The notes below the pieces were generated by a model. The model was not told the DNA's origin. It did not search any database and was given only the letters and a program-made list of their open reading frames with translations. Shown here one piece after another: positions 31,866-43,152 of a stretch of 64,000 nucleotides of DNA. Numbering within the stretch: the first letter of the stretch is position 1; each line of letters starts with the position of its first letter. The translations under genes were made by a program, and so were the position numbers. Origin of the DNA: Saturnia japonica (taxonomy: Eukaryota; Arthropoda; Insecta; Lepidoptera; Saturniidae); contig CM065316.1 in assembly GCA_033032175.1 (NCBI GenBank), positions 1,706,115-1,770,114 of the forward strand. Reading direction: 5' to 3'.

Positions 31866-32165
31866 GAAAATCCTTATGGACTGAAGTTCAAAGACCATGT
31901 CAAGCGAGTTTTACTGTGAAAAGGTTATTATAGGGTGGATCATTATGTGAATGATAGTGATGTATGGAAGTGCATCCATTAAATTATTATTAATGTTTTA
32001 TATTAATACTATTATATAGTTGGGAAAAAAAACATAAACCCGATCGAGTTTCTAACCGGTTCTTCTCGATGTCTGGGATATTTTCCATACCAGCAGTAGT
32101 GTTTTGAAGTTCATAAGTGCCTTTTTAGGGCCTAAATTCAATAAAGATTTTATTTATTTTGATTT
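31866..32165 (+). pseudogene. LINE family L, second 3' end
   Basis: Matches 29230-29520: AAGTTCAAAGACCATGTCAA, GTTTCTAACCGGTTCTTCTC and a terminal AATTCAATAAAGATTTTATT. Younger-looking than the other L fragments but still 5'-truncated. Confidence 0.65.
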
Positions 32166-32379
32166 TGATGACTTGGTTAGTCAACGTGATAGGTTTATTT
32201 ATAGCCCAACGTGGTGTCCGCCACTGTTAGAAATTTTCATTTGTATGTATTTGAACCAAAATCATTTTAAGAGAGATAGGGCATAGAGAATTTTACCTTT
32301 AAAAGTACCTCAACCCTACAGTTGATCGCAGCCAAATAACATTCTCTTGTATTCCTACGGCTAGTATGAATACCTATGA

Positions 32380-32465
32380 CATTACAAGCTCACATAGGCT
32401 ACTGTAGTCACTTACCATTAAGTGGGTCGTATACTTGTTTACCACCTTTGTTGTATAAAAAAATA
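32380..32465 (+). repeat. Dispersed repeat family O, copy 3
   Basis: ATTACAAGCTCACATAGGCT, TCACTTACCATTAAGTGGGT and TATACTTGTTTACCACC follow the O consensus. Confidence 0.55.
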
Positions 32466-33049
32466 ACGGAGTAAAGACGTGTGTCGATTTAAAAAAATCG
32501 CCGTGTGAACGAAACTTTACATCGTGCGCGAACAAAGAACGAAACGAAACTGCTAATGAGTACCGCAAGAGAGCCAATTAACTGAAAGTTTTTCAACTCT
32601 CTGTTTACATTTTCAAATTCATTCTCTTTCATCTTTATCTACTTTCTAACTACTGCAGTATATGTTTTTGTCTATACTTACATATAAGTATATTTTACTT
32701 ATGAGGATACGCGGTCTAAGAAATATTTCAAGAATAGGTATTTCTAAAATCTATTGCTGTCGCGCTGTACCCCGAACCTCACTAAATAGAGTGCGAGGGT
32801 GACAAATGCAGTTCGGACTGATTGTATCAAGTAAAATTGACAAAACCATAGTTTCGTATTCCCTTGTTACCTCCTCCAAAATTGCCGATTTTAATATTTT
32901 TTCAAGAATTCTATAATAAGGACTATAGTTATGTCTGTATGTTTTTCTTTTTGCAATCGTCAAATTTGTTTTCTGAACGGCTGAACGTGACGGTAAAAAA
33001 GGCAATTTTCGTAATTTTAAAAGGCTCCTCGTTTTTATAATAATTCATT
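32466..33049. other. No gene recognised
   Basis: Open minus-strand stretches exist but show no motif. Confidence 0.4.
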
Positions 33050-33240
33050 TATGAAAAAAAATCAAAACATAGGGACATGATAGTGGTAGATATAAATTTT
33101 ACCATGTAAAAATATTTGCTCTAGTACCGTTATCCAGGAAAGAAACAGGGGAATATGTTTGTATGTGCACAACACTGCCCGCGTTTCCTCTTAATTTTGA
33201 AAAATATAAACTGTTATAGTCCGGGAGCTACGGGAATTTT
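33050..33240 (+). repeat. Dispersed repeat family Q, copy 2
   Basis: ATCAAAACATAGGGACATG, TTATCCAGGAAAGAAACAGG and CACTGCCCGCGTTTCCTCTT are shared with 54880-55070. Confidence 0.55.
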
Positions 33241-34643
33241 TGGCTCGTGGAAGTATACACCATAATTTTTTTACCATAAGTAGTTTTCATACTGCTAATA
33301 AAGGAACTGACTGTCAGACCCTTGGGAGGCCCTTACTTGTGGTGTAGAACTCTGACGATGTTGTCAAAAAAAAAAAAACAAGATTAGAGCAGTATACATG
33401 CTGCAAATTATCACATTACTTATGTATAATGTTAATTTAAGAAAAATAACCGGCCCATCTCGATTTGCTGATAAAATCGTCGTCAGTTATGTATAAGTAG
33501 TTGTCGGAAAATTACAAAAATAAAGTAGTCATATACAATCTAAAATTAATAGTCTTTATTATTTATGATTAATATAACAACAAAAATATCATGATAATGC
33601 TTAAAAGCGAGTGAAACCGCGGGGCACAGCTATTACTTACATAAATCTACAAAAAGCCGCAATATTAAACACTTGCAGAACAATGTAAAAGTTCCTGCAG
33701 CTAGAGGAAAACGAAATAGTCCAATACTATACATAACATACCTACTACAAACAACCACATTATGAATTACTTGGTTGGTAGCCCGTAATTACAGTCTATA
33801 CTAGCTTCTTTAAAAGGGCTGAGAAATGTTTAATTTAAAAAAGGTAATAATAATAATAATTTATTATTCACCATGCTATTTTGCAAAAAATTTGAATCAA
33901 AATACAGTTTAATATGGGTTTATTTATACTGGCATTAAAAAAAATAGACAGAACACACCAATCATTTGAAACCCAAACTAAGCATTGCCTGGATAATAGA
34001 AACCATACAATAGGCTGAGTGCGTATCATTTCTAACATTTGTTGTTACAATTGTTAAATACAGTGAATTCCCTTAACATGCCTCGTGGTGACTATTTTAA
34101 TAAATATTCTTATTAAAAACCGACGCGTCCTAAAAACCTAATGTTATTTAAAAAAATACTAACCATATTGTTTTATGATAAAAGTATATTTTTGAAATGT
34201 AAGTTCAGCTTGTGCAACTTTCAGAATATTGCTAACTGAAAACAGACATTTTTTTTTTTTAAATAATTTATTTCAACTTTTATCTACTTAGCTTTCAACT
34301 TTATATATTTGTCATTTTATATGCTATGACGGCAGCTAGATTTTTTGTTGCAACAATTTGAACTCCGATTTTTATTTCTATTCATCCCCTTTGACAGTTA
34401 CTTGTAATTGTAAATTGTTTAGATCACCTTAAAATATTATACCTTATAAGTTTGCAATTAATATTTTCGTAAATTCTTACATTATTAAAATCGAGATGCC
34501 GCCCGATAATTTTAAATGGTAATAAAACACTACTCGTTCAAAGTGATAGGACTTCATATCTAAAGGCGCCACCTGGCAGGATATTTTGGAAAGCACGTCG
34601 ATCTAACTTTTCAGGTCGAATAGGGACGATTTGTTTCCGCCCT
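33241..34643. other. Mostly unassigned; Helitron-like 3' end at 33600-33636
   Basis: GAAACCGCGGGGCACAGCTATT at 33614-33635 resembles a family B-type 3' end with CTAG changed to CTAT. A short (AAT)n run is at 33846-33866. Nothing else can be supported. Confidence 0.4.
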
Positions 34644-35036
34644 TTGATCGATACCAAGTACTCATTCGGGTATCGAATCAAAGTATCTATACCAGCTCCA
34701 AGGTTCAATATTTGTGAGTACTCAAATCATTTTTTAAGGCCGATGACCCTTTTTTTTCAACTAGGCTCTGGTAGATTTTTAAAGTTGCCGAAGTCGATTG
34801 ACGAATTAAAATGTGGTGACTCTAGAACCCATATCGTCCTAATTCAGATACTCGATCAAAGAATCGAACCCGCATTCGATACCACTTTAAAGTTTCGAGT
34901 TATCACTCTTATTTTATCAGTACCCAATAAATGCGTTAGAGCTGGAGAACAAAATACAAGCCACGTTTCCGAATTTAATAATTTTATTAAAAATTTAATG
35001 AGTACTGGCCGTTATCGAAAGTTTAAAAATACGTAA
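34644..35036 (+). CDS. Open frame of 130 codons, unrecognised
   Basis: An uninterrupted frame just left of the mariner element. It is fairly basic and ends FNNFIKNLMSTGRYRKFKNT. I recognise no domain. The DNA contains several TATCGAT/TCGAATC-like motifs in both directions (34645-34680 and 34845-34885), so it could be a structured repeat with a chance frame. There is no splice or promoter evidence. Confidence 0.2.
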   Translation: MIDTKYSFGYRIKVSIPAPRFNICEYSNHFLRPMTLFFQLGSGRFLKLPKSIDELKCGDSRTHIVLIQILDQRIEPAFDTTLKFRVITLILSVPNKCVRAGEQNTSHVSEFNNFIKNLMSTGRYRKFKNT

Positions 35037-35284
35037 ATTAAATAAATAAATCAAAGCAAGATCAAAAACGAGCTTCGTCAGAATTATTTGTTCCGATAAC
35101 TTCAACAATCATTTTCATATAAAACCAATTTACGTTACTTACGTTACTTTTCGTGGTGTATTATAATCATTTGCAAAAAAATAGAAACAAAAGAATTTGG
35201 TAAAAGAGAACACAGCCAAGTTTAAAATAATATACTGAAAACTTTGACGAGACTTTCTGGAACATATTCTGTACATAAGTTATA

Positions 35285-36587
35285 CAAGGTGTCCAGAAAG
35301 GGTATCGGGTATTTGTTTTCGCGCCATATTCGAAACGGGGCGTCTAAAAGGTGCGGGGAGGGGTTCGTGGCGTCCGCCATTTTGTGGAGTTTTAGTCACG
35401 ATGGAACAGTACTCGGGGACGCATCGCGCATTTTGCGTACGAGCGTATTATCTTAATGGTGATTCAATAGTGACTGCTCAACGTCTCTATCGTGCGGAAT
35501 ATCGTACACGCCACGCGCCAAGTGACGATAGCATTAGGAAATGGATCAGGATGTTCGAGAATACAGGTGCGACAGTTAAAATTCAAACCCCTGGTCGTCC
35601 TCGTTCAGTTCGCGATGAAGAAACAATTGAAGAAGTTGAGGCGTCGGTTCGTCAAAATCCGTCTTTATCCATCCGAAAGCGAAGCCAAGCGTTGAACATC
35701 AAAAAATCGTCTTTAAATTCGATTTTAAAGAAAGACTTACATCTAAAAGCCTATAAAATTCAATTGGTTCAAGAATTGAAGGATACGGACTATGCTAATC
35801 GACTGAATTTTGCGAACGAAATGCTGCAGCGATTTAACAACTTTAACAACATACTGTTCAGTGACGAAGCAAATTTTCACCTGAATGGTCATGTTAATAA
35901 GCAGAATTGTCGGTACTGGGCAGTGGAGAATCCGAGACGAAAGCATGAACGACCCCTGCATAGCCCAAAGGTCGTTGTTTGGGCCGCTATGTCTGCTAAA
36001 GGCATAATTGGTCCTTATTTTCATGAAGATCAACGAGGCCGAGCAATTAATGTGAATAGTGACCGTTATTGCGATATGTTGCGAAATTTTTTAGTCCCAG
36101 AGTTGCAGGAGTTTGCAGGTTTCAACTCAAGAACGTGGTTCCAGCAAGATGGGGCCACTTGCCATACCTCAAATGACTCAATGGAAGTTGTTAACGAATT
36201 ATTCCCTAATAAAGTAATTTCGCGAAGGGGTAACATCAACTGGCCTCCCAGAAGCCCCGACCTTAGCCCGCTTGACTATTTTGCATGGGGATACCTTAAA
36301 AGTAAGGTTTATCAAAACAATCCGACGAATCTATCCCAGTTAAAGCAAAACATCAGGTCAGAAATGGCAGCAATATCGATAGCTATGTGTCAATGTGTTA
36401 TCGCCAATCTTCGTTTCCGTTTAGAAGAGTGCCAGCAACGTAACGGTCATCATTTGGATAACATCATCTTTTCCAAATAATTCTCCAATTCATATGCTAA
36501 TAATAAACAATAAACTTTTTTATTGCATACAAATAATTTTTGTTTCATTGAACTTACAAATACCCGATACCCTTTCTGGACACCTTG
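35285..36587 (+). mobile_element. Mariner element, DD41D type, apparently intact
   Basis: 1,303 bp between perfect 31-bp terminal inverted repeats at 35285-35315 and 36557-36587, which begin CAAGGTGTCC and end GGGTATTTG. They are flanked by TA on both sides (35283-35284 and 36588-36589). The transposase frame inside is complete. Confidence 0.94.
35401..36480 (+). CDS. Mariner transposase, DD41D
   Basis: A 359-codon frame from ATG to TAA with no lesion. It should bind the terminal repeats and cut and paste the element at TA sites. The N-terminal part (1-115) is two helix-turn-helix regions joined by the GRPR motif (TPGRPRSVRD, about residues 63-72). The catalytic triad is D155 (LFSDEANFH), D250 (WFQQDGATCH) and D292 (RSPDLSPLDYF). 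Exactly 41 residues separate the last two, giving DD41D, the signature of the rosa-type mariner branch. The start is the first ATG, about 85 bp inside the left repeat. All hallmark residues are present, so activity is plausible. The clade name is by motif only. Confidence 0.92.
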   Translation: MEQYSGTHRAFCVRAYYLNGDSIVTAQRLYRAEYRTRHAPSDDSIRKWIRMFENTGATVKIQTPGRPRSVRDEETIEEVEASVRQNPSLSIRKRSQALNIKKSSLNSILKKDLHLKAYKIQLVQELKDTDYANRLNFANEMLQRFNNFNNILFSDEANFHLNGHVNKQNCRYWAVENPRRKHERPLHSPKVVVWAAMSAKGIIGPYFHEDQRGRAINVNSDRYCDMLRNFLVPELQEFAGFNSRTWFQQDGATCHTSNDSMEVVNELFPNKVISRRGNINWPPRSPDLSPLDYFAWGYLKSKVYQNNPTNLSQLKQNIRSEMAAISIAMCQCVIANLRFRLEECQQRNGHHLDNIIFSK

Positions 36588-36954
36588 TAGATTAATAAGT
36601 TATAGACAATACATGACAGGCAGCCGCCGCCCTTGTAGAATGGTTATACTATACAATCAATAATCTATTATAATAGAATCTACATTTTAAGTTTTTATTT
36701 GTACGTATAAGTAGTTAGCTACATACATAAACCACTTACTTTTGTATATGAACTATTTTAGTATCAAGCCAAGCGTCTAACATTGTTTGTATACAAAAGT
36801 GTTTTTTTTTTAATTTACTCAATATAATACCTAAAGTTTTTGTGATATTTCGAAAATTTCCCCAAAAAAATTGTGGGTAAATTTTTGTCGTAATATAGGT
36901 TGGTACTTAAACAGAGGCGTTTTTTGTTGTCACTCCAAGCAGTAAGTTTGTTTG

Positions 36955-37300
36955 ACCATGTTTATTAATAAAGCTGTCGAGGAATAGTAAAGGCTATAAC
37001 TCTCAGATAGTCTTAAATATTGATTTTTAATATGTAAGCCGGAAGTCGAGGCTCTCCCGAACTGCTTTAACCGCGTGCGCTGGCGTTATCGTTAATGATA
37101 CGAAAATAAAATGTTCTACAATAATATTAGTCCTTAGTATATCTAAAAAAGGTCAGTAATAGCATATGTTTATCTCGTTTAAATAAGCCACAATAAGGTA
37201 TTTTGTGACAAAGATTTGTTGAAAGTTAAAAAGTGATTTATAAGCCATATTTTTAGGCATAGCATATTAATCCTTACAAAAACGTTACTACATCATAAAG
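36955..37300 (+). repeat. Helitron-like G-related remnant
   Basis: TCGAGGAATAGTAAAGGCTA, ACTCTCAGATAGTCTTAAAT, AGCATATGTTTATCTCG and AGCATATTAATCCTTAC follow the order of the 30632 copy and the G family. Ends not defined. Confidence 0.45.
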
Positions 37301-37519
37301 ACAATTTTATGAAGTAAAACTTTTCTTTTTAGAGTATGCTATTTGTACACATAGTTTAGGAGATAATAAAAAAATGAAATAAATTGTACTTGCGGGGTGC
37401 GTTGGCGGCGCGGTGTTTGTCAGATAACATTTTAAATACATTAACGAAGTCTTTGCATACCTACCCTTGCCTTGCTTTATTTGAATATAAACCACACATA
37501 ACTATGACACATATATAAA

Positions 37520-38524
37520 CTGAATGGTTTGATATCCATAAGGGTGTCAGACAGGGATGTGTAGCGTCTCCATGTCTGTTCAACCTATTCATGGATAATT
37601 GTTTAACACATTTGAAAGAGAATGATTGTGGACTGAGAATGAACGAGTTACTTGTCAAATGTCTTCTTTACGCTGATGATCAAGTTTTATTTGCATTGTC
37701 GGCTAAGGATTTGCAAGCGATGGGGACTATTATGAATGAGGCTTTGGAAAGAAAGGGAATGAAAGTAAATGCAAGGAAGACGAAAATTTTGGTGTTTGAA
37801 AATGAAGAAAACATGATAGAAATATATGTCCGGATTGATGAGGGTGAACTGGAGCAAGTAAGTGAGTTTGTTATACTTGGGATCGATGTTTACCAGGGAT
37901 GGAAAGTGTGAGAGTGATATAGGAAGGAGAGTAAATGCTGGTAATATGGTGAATGGAGCGTTGCACTCCTTTATGAGCAGCCAGAGGATTTCTATGAAAG
38001 CTCGTTTAGCTGTGCATAGAGGAGTGTTGGTTCCAACACTCATGTACGGAAGTGAAAGCTGGGTGTGGCAGAAAAATCATGAAAGTAAAATAAATGCAGT
38101 AGAAATGAGAGCGCTAAGAGGTATGTTAGGAGTGAAATTGAGTGACAGGATAAGAAATAGTGTGATAAGAGAGTTTTGTGGTGTGAAAGAAGATATAGTC
38201 ACATGGATTGAGAAATGGATGCTTAGATGGTTTGGGCATGTTGAGAGGATGAATGAAAGAAAAATGACTAAACAAATTTATGATGCGAGTGTGAGAGGAA
38301 TCGTTGGAAGAGGAAGGCCTAGACGAACATTTATCGATCAAATCGGAAGCGTTCTGAAGAAAGTTAAGGTCAAGAGTACTCTAAACCGACGAGCATGCAT
38401 GAAAAGATTAATCAATGTCAAAGAAGCGAAAGAGGTATGCCAGGACCGTAGCAGGTGGAAGGACGTGGTCTCTGCCTACTCCATGGGAAATAGGCGTGAT
38501 ATTTTTTTTCACATCCCTAGATAA
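37520..38524 (+). pseudogene. LINE RT C-terminal part, frameshifted (RTE/Proto2-like)
   Basis: 5'-truncated. The first frame (37525-37911) starts in the RT palm with GVRQGCVASPCLFNLF and has the catalytic box as YADDQVLF. A one-base insertion near 37871 shifts the frame, and the second part (37862-38524) reads YLGSMFTRDGKCESDI, MYGSESWVWQKNHESKI, KLSDRIRNSVIREFCGV, WFGHVERMNERKMTKQI and GRGRPRRTFIDQIG. The C-terminal GHVERM/GRPRRTF block is typical of a widespread insect LINE group related to RTE. I cannot fix the clade. A shorter, more decayed copy is at 61915-62240. Confidence 0.85.
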
Positions 38525-39075
38525 ATCTCACTAGTAAGACGCAATCGGCTTGCTTACACCTCAATCATTTTTGTAAGGCATCATGTCATTTTGACTTCTC
38601 GGATCGAGTGCATAATTTAACCATTAATGCCTATTCAACTCGTGCTCACTGTTGAGTGCTTAACAATGTTATGTTGTCATAATATATATTATCTACCAAC
38701 TTTTTGGTAGCTCTGCCTACTTCGCTTCCAGGAGTCCACTCTAGTCTATCGATCTAGATCTACCATTATGACCTTTAAATCTACCTATTTTCAGAATATT
38801 GACAGTTATTCTTACTAACGTTTGAATTGCGCCCTACGTGTACAGTGTAAAATTACTAATTTTATCTCTTTTATTTTAGAATTACTTTTCATTACGATTA
38901 AATTAGGTAATACTTTTAGGACTATGCTAGAAAATAGGAACACATTACCAAATTGGACCAAAAGTAAAGAAACATGACATTATCCTTCACAGAAAGAAAT
39001 ATGGATTCTACACCTGAAGAGTTCTGAAAGCAAGTTTCATCTGACCAGTACCCGATGTTTCCCTCTTGATAGAAT
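38525..39075. other. LINE 3' flank and unassigned DNA
   Basis: No supported features; the LINE 3' boundary is not defined. Confidence 0.4.
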
Positions 39076-39225
39076 TGGTAACTACTAATATACTAATATT
39101 AGTAGGTTAAGTTTTCTACTAACATTAGTAAATACTAATAGCCATAATCGAGATATCTCGAGATATCTTCATAATCGAATGATTACATTAGTATATCTCG
39201 TAATCGCCCATCGCTATGTGTGTCC
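39076..39225. repeat. AT-rich palindromic tract, possible hAT-like end
   Basis: Contains TACTAATATTAGTA and CGAGATATCTCG palindromes. It ends with ATCGCCCATCGCTATG, whose complement (CATAGCGATGGGCGAT) resembles some hAT-type termini. A related AT-rich tract (ACTACTAATTAGTATTACTA) lies at 39812-39845. Confidence 0.3.
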
Positions 39226-39273
39226 AAATAACATGCTATAGAAAAGGGTTACAACTAACAACAAACCCTACAT

Positions 39274-39462
39274 TGGATCAAAGGACACACCGGATCTCTG
39301 GGCAATGACGCAGCAGATGAACTGGCAAAAATAGGTTCGAGCAGTCTCCGAATAGGTCCTCTACTCATGTTGCCTTTGCAGTTCAATCAGATTCGCTGGT
39401 GGCTGCGTTGGAAAACAACAGATTTACATAAAGAGCGATGGACAACGGCCAGTGACTGTTGA
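39274..39462 (+). pseudogene. LINE RNase H domain remnant
   Basis: One frame reads WIKGHTGSLGNDAADELAKI, the characteristic C-terminal block of an RNase H domain. It continues for about 40 codons to a TGA at 39460, after which similar-looking frame text continues to about 39580. It derives from a non-LTR element with RNase H (I/R1/LOA type). The body of the element is absent. Confidence 0.7.
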
Positions 39463-39599
39463 GAGTCGAGGGGAACACTGCCCATTTCTGAAACGCGATT
39501 GTCGCGGCGACTTATTAGTCTTAATAAAAGTGATCTACGTGATATGGACTGGAGGAGGAGGGACTCCAACTTGTCTCTCTTATAATAAGATGGCATGGT

Positions 39600-40099
39600 G
39601 ATAGATTTATTTAATATCTTGAAAAATTACGAAGTTTTACATTTTTTACAATCTTTTATTTATCTTGCTTTGTTCGTCTATAAGTATGTAGGTACCTCAA
39701 AAGTTGCAAACCATATTTCAACCACTTCCTGGTATTCGATAGAGATGAAATTGCAATTAAGCACAATATAATCGAGACATTTAGTAAATAATAATTACGA
39801 ATATTTAAAATTAGTAAAAGTTACTACTAATTAGTATTACTAATCCTCGTTTAGACACAAATCGTAGTCCCGTCTAAAGAAAAGAAGTTATTTTAAATAA
39901 TTTTAGTTCATTACAAAACTAATTTTCTATTTGTTTGTTAATTCAAAGTTCGTTTCTTGCTAATAAGCGATTAGTTTGTATTAATATTATCTTGATACTA
40001 AGAAAATATGTTCTATTATTTTCCATCAAGATAATAATATTAATACAAGACAAAAGAAAAAAATATTTTTGTTTATAATTGTTTATATAATACTTATTC
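39600..40099. other. No gene recognised
   Basis: Very AT-rich, with TAGTATTACTA-type motifs. Confidence 0.4.
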
Positions 40100-40330
40100 A
40101 TTTGTTTGTAATCCTTATTGAAACATAAACCATGATTCAGGTAGAAAATGAAAATAGCCGTGAATCATAGATTTTTCAATTTCAATACGGAAACACCTTT
40201 TGAAAGGAAGAAAGTTTGTATTATACAAATAACGACATCTTTTAACCAAATGGAGTACCAACGAATGCTATCATTAAAAATTATTCTAATAGGACGTTTT
40301 ATCATGGGTGAAACCGTGGGGCACATCTAG
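40100..40330 (+). mobile_element. Helitron-like 3' remnant
   Basis: Ends GGTGAAACCGTGGGGCACATCTAG at 40307-40330, similar to the GCGGGGCACAGCTAG ends of family B. The left boundary is unclear. Confidence 0.45.
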
Positions 40331-40843
40331 CAATTGAATGTGATATACATCATGTATTATGAATTTCGGTAAATTCCGTACACATATCGCACCTTCGGTA
40401 AGACAACGCCTAAATTGTTAAAAATATGTAAAATCAGTTATACGCATAAGTAACATACTTTTATATGGAGGAACAAAGACACTTCTAAAAAGTGTAAGGT
40501 ATTACAAGTAAAGAATAATTAATTCAGAGCAATATTACCAGAAGAAATGTCTGTAATCAAAAATTACAAAAAGTGTAAAAGTAAACCCTTGTCTTACCTA
40601 AGGTCCGATTATTAATAAAAAAAATTACGGTTTTTTTTGGTCACAGTCCTGCCAAATCTAAAAAACATCATAATCAAATTAATTTTCTGCTGTATTCTGC
40701 AATCAACCAAACTGAATAGTTATAATAGCGTCATCTATTATAAAATCATAACTAGTAAAACGAAAATTCCTACAAGCTTCCTTCAACCAGTTTACCAGAC
40801 ATAAAACAGAGGGCAGCAGGTACTTAAACTTTTTATCCCAAAC

Positions 40844-41199
40844 AACCAACGTAAAGGTTTTCTTGGCGGGATCTTGAAGTGACATGTTGTGGTTGTTATT
40901 TTTAATTCATTTACTTAGGTTTTTGACCCTGTACTATGTAATATTGGTGGCGTTTTGCGTGATATAGTTTGGTTTTGTGCATAAGTGAGGTGGATTATAA
41001 ATATAAGCTGAAAGCATTCATTCCGAGATCCCACAAAAATTCCCTAGAAAGTCTAACAAGGGAGCCACCATCTTGTTAGGCTACTCAGTCGTCATAACAC
41101 TTGACAATATAATTCACTCGACAATGGCAGTAATGGTCTTCATTAAAGAGGACCGGTTTCCAAGTTAGGAAGCGGAAGAAGAAGAAGAACCAACGTAAA
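40844..41199 (+). mobile_element. SINE-like family F, full copy 2
   Basis: A 332-bp element (40856-41187) flanked by a 12-bp duplication AACCAACGTAAA at 40844-40855 and 41188-41199. It starts GGTTTTCTTGGCGGGATCTT and ends with GGAAGCGGAAGAAGAAGAAG. The duplication is perfect, so the ends are certain. An open frame on the minus strand here (40703-40885) overlaps the left end and has no meaning. Confidence 0.93.
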
Positions 41200-41431
41200 A
41201 CGTCTATTTCTTTCTATTAAAACATTTTTCTAAAACACGACTACTTCGTATTTATTGTTAATATAATAATTAATATGTATAATATTTTATCGTATTAACT
41301 TGTTTTCGCAGTGTGTTAATAAAACAAGCGTTCATATAAATTAAATGTCTCAACAGATAAATTTGTGGCGTTCATACTGTTTCAAGCATGACCGTTTTTA
41401 TTGAGCTTGACGAAATATTTTTAAAATGGCA

Positions 41432-41662
41432 TCTAACAAGATGGTGGCTCGCTTTCTAGAACAATCTAAGGAGTTTTTTTGAGATTTCAAAATGCATGCT
41501 TTCAGTTTATATTTACAATCCACTTCACATAAGCACAATAACCAAACTTTATCACGCAAAATGCCACCTATATTACATAATACAGCGTCAAAAACCTAAG
41601 TTAATGGATTCTAATTAAAACCGTAACATGTCACTCCAACACCCCGCCAAAAACTTATAATT
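41432..41662 (-). repeat. SINE-like family F, head module only
   Basis: The minus strand reads from TTTTTGGCGGGGTGTTGG-like text to GCCACCATCTTGTTAG. The last ~109 bp of the full element (GTCATAAC ... GAAGAAG) are absent. Noticeably more diverged than copies 1-3. Confidence 0.7.
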
Positions 41663-41788
41663 TGCTATTATAAAGAAAACACATTGAAATTCGATTTTTC
41701 TTTATTCAGACAATTGAAAACGATTTACATTCAAAGTGTCGGTCAAATTAGATTAATATTTAATTACATTGTGCAAAATATTATTACA

Positions 41789-42196
41789 TCTATACAATTA
41801 ATAAAACTAATTGTCTCTTGTATCTCCGAAACGGTTGGACCGATTCTGACGGAACTTTCACTGGTAGATAGCTAATTTTATAGGGAGTAACTAAGGATAC
41901 TTTTATTTTAGAAACATTTTTAGGATTCCGCAAAAATTAAAAAAAAAGTGGTCATAGTGAATCAATTCGGGTGCTTAAATTGCTTACGTTGAGTAAACCG
42001 TAAGAGATATAGCAAATGAATGTACTAAATAATTGTAGACATTAAAAGACCTACAGAAAAGTCAGTGAGAGTATACATCTATCTTTTAGGGACACTCACA
42101 ATAAGAATTTTTATCTTTAAAATAGCCGGGAGCGGGGACACAAGATACGTGCGGGCATTCTGTAGTACACGTGAGCGAAGCCGCCGGCACAGCTAG
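41789..42196 (+). mobile_element. Helitron-like family B, copy 3
   Basis: Starts TCTATACAATTAATAAAAC after A and ends GGCACAGCTAG before T (42193-42197), i.e. TC...CTAG inserted between A and T. The body is the reverse complement of copies 1 and 2 (CCGAAACGGTTGGACCGATT, GTAAGCAATTTAAG-like text). Confidence 0.75.
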
Positions 42197-42229
42197 TAAC
42201 TAAGAAACATTGATATTAAAAAATTGTCC

Positions 42230-42683
42230 TTTTTTGTCCGATTTAAAAAAAGAAGGAAGTTCGCAATTCGAATGTATATTTTTTTATGGGATGCTCAGGC
42301 AATAACTTCTTAGTTTATGAACCGATTTATATGATTAATTTTTCGTTGGAAAGATGATACCTCAAGGGCGGTCCCATTTTAATTTAATTGGCATTGGACC
42401 TTCGACTTCCAAGATACAGCAGAGAACTCCTCAAAATCATTGGAGATGGTTTTCTTTTTTGTTAAAAAATTGTTTTGTTTTGTTTTCTCATGTTTAAATC
42501 ACAACCACACCTGAAGGGCTAGTTTTATTAATTCTCATATTATATCATTAAAGATTTTGTTAGTTTGCATACTAGTTATGAACTGTCAATATTCAAACGA
42601 TAAACTTTAAATAGGCTTTTTAAAACATAAAACACACCGCTTTGTAAATTGTACCCGTGCGAAGCCGGGGCGAGTCGCGCTAG
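42230..42683 (+). repeat. Dispersed repeat family I, with Helitron-like 3' end
   Basis: 42240-42460 matches families at 30496 and 56925 (GGAAGTTCGCAATTCGAATG, CCTCAAGGGCGGTCCCATTT, TTGGACCTTCGACTTCCAAG). The stretch to 42683 ends GCGAAGCCGGGGCGAGTCG then CGCTAG followed by T, a Helitron-like end. Whether the two parts are one element is unclear. Confidence 0.5.
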
Positions 42684-42699
42684 TTAAAAATAAAACTAT

Positions 42700-42740
42700 G
42701 TGTGTGTGTTTTTTTATATTTGTGTGAGTGTGTGTAATAA
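42700..42740. repeat. (TG)n microsatellite
   Basis: Two TG-rich runs (TGTGTGTGTG and GAGTGTGTGT) separated by a T-run. Confidence 0.7.
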
Positions 42741-42822
42741 GTTTGCTTACAAGCATGTATACAACGCATGAATGGAATTTTAGATATGTTACAATGTTCT
42801 ACTTAAGATACGAAAGTCCGAA

Positions 42823-43058
42823 TTTTTGAACTGTCATGTAGTGGTTTTCATTTTAATTCATAAACATAAATTATTCAATATATTAATGGAATTTTACGTG
42901 ATGTACCTAGTTTGGTTATTGTGCAAAAGTGAAGTGGATTATAAATGTTAACTAGGAACATGCATGTTGAGTTGCCACATATTTGTGATGTATGGGTGTT
43001 CTCTCTGGACAGTTTTGGTAAGAAAAGCCACCATCTTGTTAAAGTGATGTTTGAACAT
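42823..43058 (+). repeat. SINE-like family F, old head-module copy
   Basis: TGAACTGTCATGTAGTGGTT, TTTTACGTGATGTACCTAGT, GTGCAAAAGTGAAGTGGATT and GCCACCATCTTGTTAAAG follow the order of the full copies with many changes. It ends at the same internal point as the copy at 41432. Confidence 0.6.
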
Positions 43059-43152
43059 TAGAAAAATTATACAAATATAGGCTTATAGGACTTGTATTCT
43101 TTGACCATAAAAATAAAACAAATATACGAAATTTTGAATATTACAGTGAATA

